Part shown: piece after piece, positions 62,820-64,000 of the stretch
Layout of the letters: each line of letters starts with the position of its first letter
Numbering within the stretch: the stretch's first letter is position 1
From: Pseudomonas bijieensis
Lineage (GTDB): Bacteria; Pseudomonadota; Gammaproteobacteria; Pseudomonadales; Pseudomonadaceae
Length of the DNA: 64,000 bases
Assembly: GCF_013347965.1 (NCBI RefSeq)
Contig: NZ_CP048810.1
Coordinates: 6,633,501-6,697,500 of the forward strand
Reading direction: 5' to 3'
The notes under the pieces: model-generated
What the model was told of the DNA's origin: nothing
The model's database searches: none
The model's input: the letters and a program-made list of their open reading frames with translations, nothing else
Translations under genes and position numbers: made by a program

Positions 62820-62852
62820 CTGTGAAATGCCGATTTGTTCTATAGTAATTAT
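62820..62852 (-). promoter_or_regulatory. Conserved upstream block (b) of the SsuD-like gene
   Basis: 26 of 33 positions match 51300-51332, with CCGATTTGTT and TAATTAT invariant. It lies 34 bases upstream of element (b). Most likely a shared promoter or activator site. Confidence 0.5.
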
Positions 62853-62997
62853 CAAATATTTTAATCAATTATTTATCTTGTTATCAGATATTTGCATTTT
62901 ATAGCGAATGGTCGGTGTGCCCTCCATCGACGCTGCCCGTAGCGAATTATTATGCAAATAATTCATTTGGAGTTTGCTACATCTGATTTTTAAACAT

Positions 62998-63022
62998 ATT
63001 AGGTTATTCCTAAAAAGAATTT
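62998..63022. promoter_or_regulatory. CysB-like box 2
   Basis: ATTAGGTTATTCCTAAAAAG continuing AATTT. It contains the ATTC-N7-GAAT inverted repeat and matches box 1 at 59408-59432 at 22 of 25 positions. It lies 86 bases upstream of the ssuC start, in the divergent region with the SsuD-like gene. Confidence 0.5.
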
Positions 63023-63107
63023 CACTGGGTTTTTTTATGCGAATAGCATGAGTCCGAAGCTGATGCATGGCGCCTCTGGCCATGTTCTATATGAGGAAGG
63101 AAGCCTG

Positions 63108-63992
63108 ATGAGCGACAAGATTTTCGAGACACGGGGCACCAGCAGCTCTTTTTTCGTCGAGAAGACCGTGCGTCTCAACGCAGCGCGGCAAGGTGCGTGG
63201 AGACTGGCTCCCGACTGGTTGCGTCATTGGCGCACGCCAGAGGCGTTGTTGCGCTTGATCAGTCCGATTGTGCTCCTGCTGCTGTGGGAGCTGGCGTCGC
63301 GCTGGGGCCTGATCCCGCCGCGGGTCATTGCCGCGCCGTCGCAGATCGGCGGAACGCTATGGGCCATGATCGTCTCGGGTGAGCTTGGCAGGCATCTGCT
63401 GGTTTCGCTGCAACGGGCGCTCGTGGGGTTGAGCATCGGCGTAACGATCGGTGTGATCGCGGCGCTGATCAGCGGCCTGTCGAAACGCGGCGAGGTGGTC
63501 CTCGATTCGCCGATGCAGATGCTGCGCACCATCCCTTCGCTGGCCCTCGTGCCGCTGTTCATCCTCTGGTTCGGCATTGGCGAGTTCACCAAGATCGCGC
63601 TGATCGTCATCGGCACCACTTTCCCGGTGTACCTGAATCTGTTTGCCGGCATTCGCAATATCGACCCCAAGCTGATCGAGGCCGCCAACACCTTGGGCCT
63701 GAGCCGTCGAGAGCTGATCTGGCACGTGATCCTGCCCGGTTCCTTGCCCTCGTTTTTCGTCGGCCTGCGCTACTCCCTGGGAATTTCCTGGCTGGCCCTG
63801 GTTTTCGTCGAGCAAATCAACACCACCGCCGGCATCGGCTACCTGGCCAGTGATGCGCGAGATTTCATGCGCACCGACGTGATCGTGATTTGCCTGCTGA
63901 TCTACAGCGTCCTCGGCCTGTTGATCGACGGATTGATCCGCACGCTGGAGCGATTTGCCCTGGCCTGGCGCCCAACTTTTGTGAGGAACTGA
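63108..63992 (+). CDS. ssuC: Sulfonate ABC transporter permease (SsuC-like)
   Basis: A 294-residue inner-membrane permease of the SsuC/TauC/NMT1 class. The BPD_transp_1 core includes the EAA-like loop DPKLIEAANTLGLSRRELIW and the motif SPMQMLRTIPSLALVPLFIL. ATG 63108 is preceded by AGGAAGG and is preferred over the upstream ATG at 63048. It is the only sulfonate-class permease in the window, while three binding proteins of that class are encoded. The next gene begins one base after its stop. Confidence 0.9.
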   Translation: MSDKIFETRGTSSSFFVEKTVRLNAARQGAWRLAPDWLRHWRTPEALLRLISPIVLLLLWELASRWGLIPPRVIAAPSQIGGTLWAMIVSGELGRHLLVSLQRALVGLSIGVTIGVIAALISGLSKRGEVVLDSPMQMLRTIPSLALVPLFILWFGIGEFTKIALIVIGTTFPVYLNLFAGIRNIDPKLIEAANTLGLSRRELIWHVILPGSLPSFFVGLRYSLGISWLALVFVEQINTTAGIGYLASDARDFMRTDVIVICLLIYSVLGLLIDGLIRTLERFALAWRPTFVRN

Positions 63993-63993
63993 T

Positions 63994-64000
63994 ATGTCGA
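63994..64000 (+). CDS. Start of next gene, probably the ABC ATPase (SsuB-like)
   Basis: ATGTCGA at the right edge, with GAGGAAC just upstream as ribosome-binding site and one base after the SsuC stop. Only two codons are visible; the ssuC-ssuB gene order of this family suggests an ATPase. Confidence 0.4.

Overview
The window looks like a chromosomal segment of a Pseudomonas of the fluorescens lineage. The evidence is the GC-rich coding sequence, many REP-type palindromes carrying the GTGGGAGCGAGCCTGCTCGCG core, and gene families typical of that group (LysR regulators, RidA, LLM monooxygenases, SsuA-like binding proteins, TonB receptors). No rRNA, tRNA, CRISPR array or phage was seen. This is accessory metabolism: scavenging of unusual nitrogen, carbon and sulfur compounds.

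Layout. 1-1.7 kb (-): a D-threonine-aldolase-like PLP enzyme, a RidA protein and the start of a D-amino-acid-oxidase-like flavoprotein, divergent from a LysR gene. 3.5-14.9 kb (+): a tightly coupled operon with a HAD dehalogenase-like protein, a flavin oxidase, a peptide-type ABC importer with a fused double ATPase, a three-subunit gamma/alpha/beta dehydrogenase of the opine oxidase or D-hydroxyproline dehydrogenase type, and an ArgE-like amidohydrolase. Succinate-semialdehyde dehydrogenase and tartrate/D-malate dehydrogenase follow (15.2-17.8 kb). The set suggests uptake and oxidative cleavage of an opine-like or N-acylated amino acid. 18.3-23.9 kb: cupin, double GNAT, GhrA, a GabT-type aminotransferase, a HAD protein and an Lrp regulator.

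24-25.1 kb: a decayed IS110 element inside a REP palindrome. Its left end appears to encode a bridge RNA whose target guides match the REP site. 25.3-32.7 kb: an alpha/beta hydrolase, small proteins, a Fur-boxed but frameshifted TonB siderophore receptor, a tautomerase and a LysR. 32.9-38.1 kb: a fructosamine (frl/fra-like) operon with FrlB, FrlD and an amino-acid-type ABC importer without ATPase, divergent from a GntR/HutC regulator. 38.2-43.2 kb: a moc/inositol-like operon (binding protein, TIM-barrel isomerase, Gfo/Idh/MocA dehydrogenase) with a sigma-54 promoter, facing a sigma-54 activator.

43.2-64 kb is mainly a sulfur-scavenging region. One minus-strand operon carries a TonB receptor, a periplasmic amine oxidase, a periplasmic RidA, a second TonB receptor and an SsuA-like protein. 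A second carries a thiol dioxygenase, a four-domain rhodanese, an SsuA-like protein, a DszA-like monooxygenase, another binding protein, a DszC/SfnB-like flavoprotein and a 2-hydroxyacid dehydrogenase. A LysR, a class II aldolase, an SsuD-like monooxygenase and an ssuC permease with the start of the next gene complete it. Three leaders here share a 23-24 nt element I do not recognise, and two others share a 25-bp box resembling a CysB-type site. Both suggest common sulfur control.

Two genes carry single-base frameshifts (the siderophore receptor and the SsuD-like enzyme); assembly error cannot be excluded.
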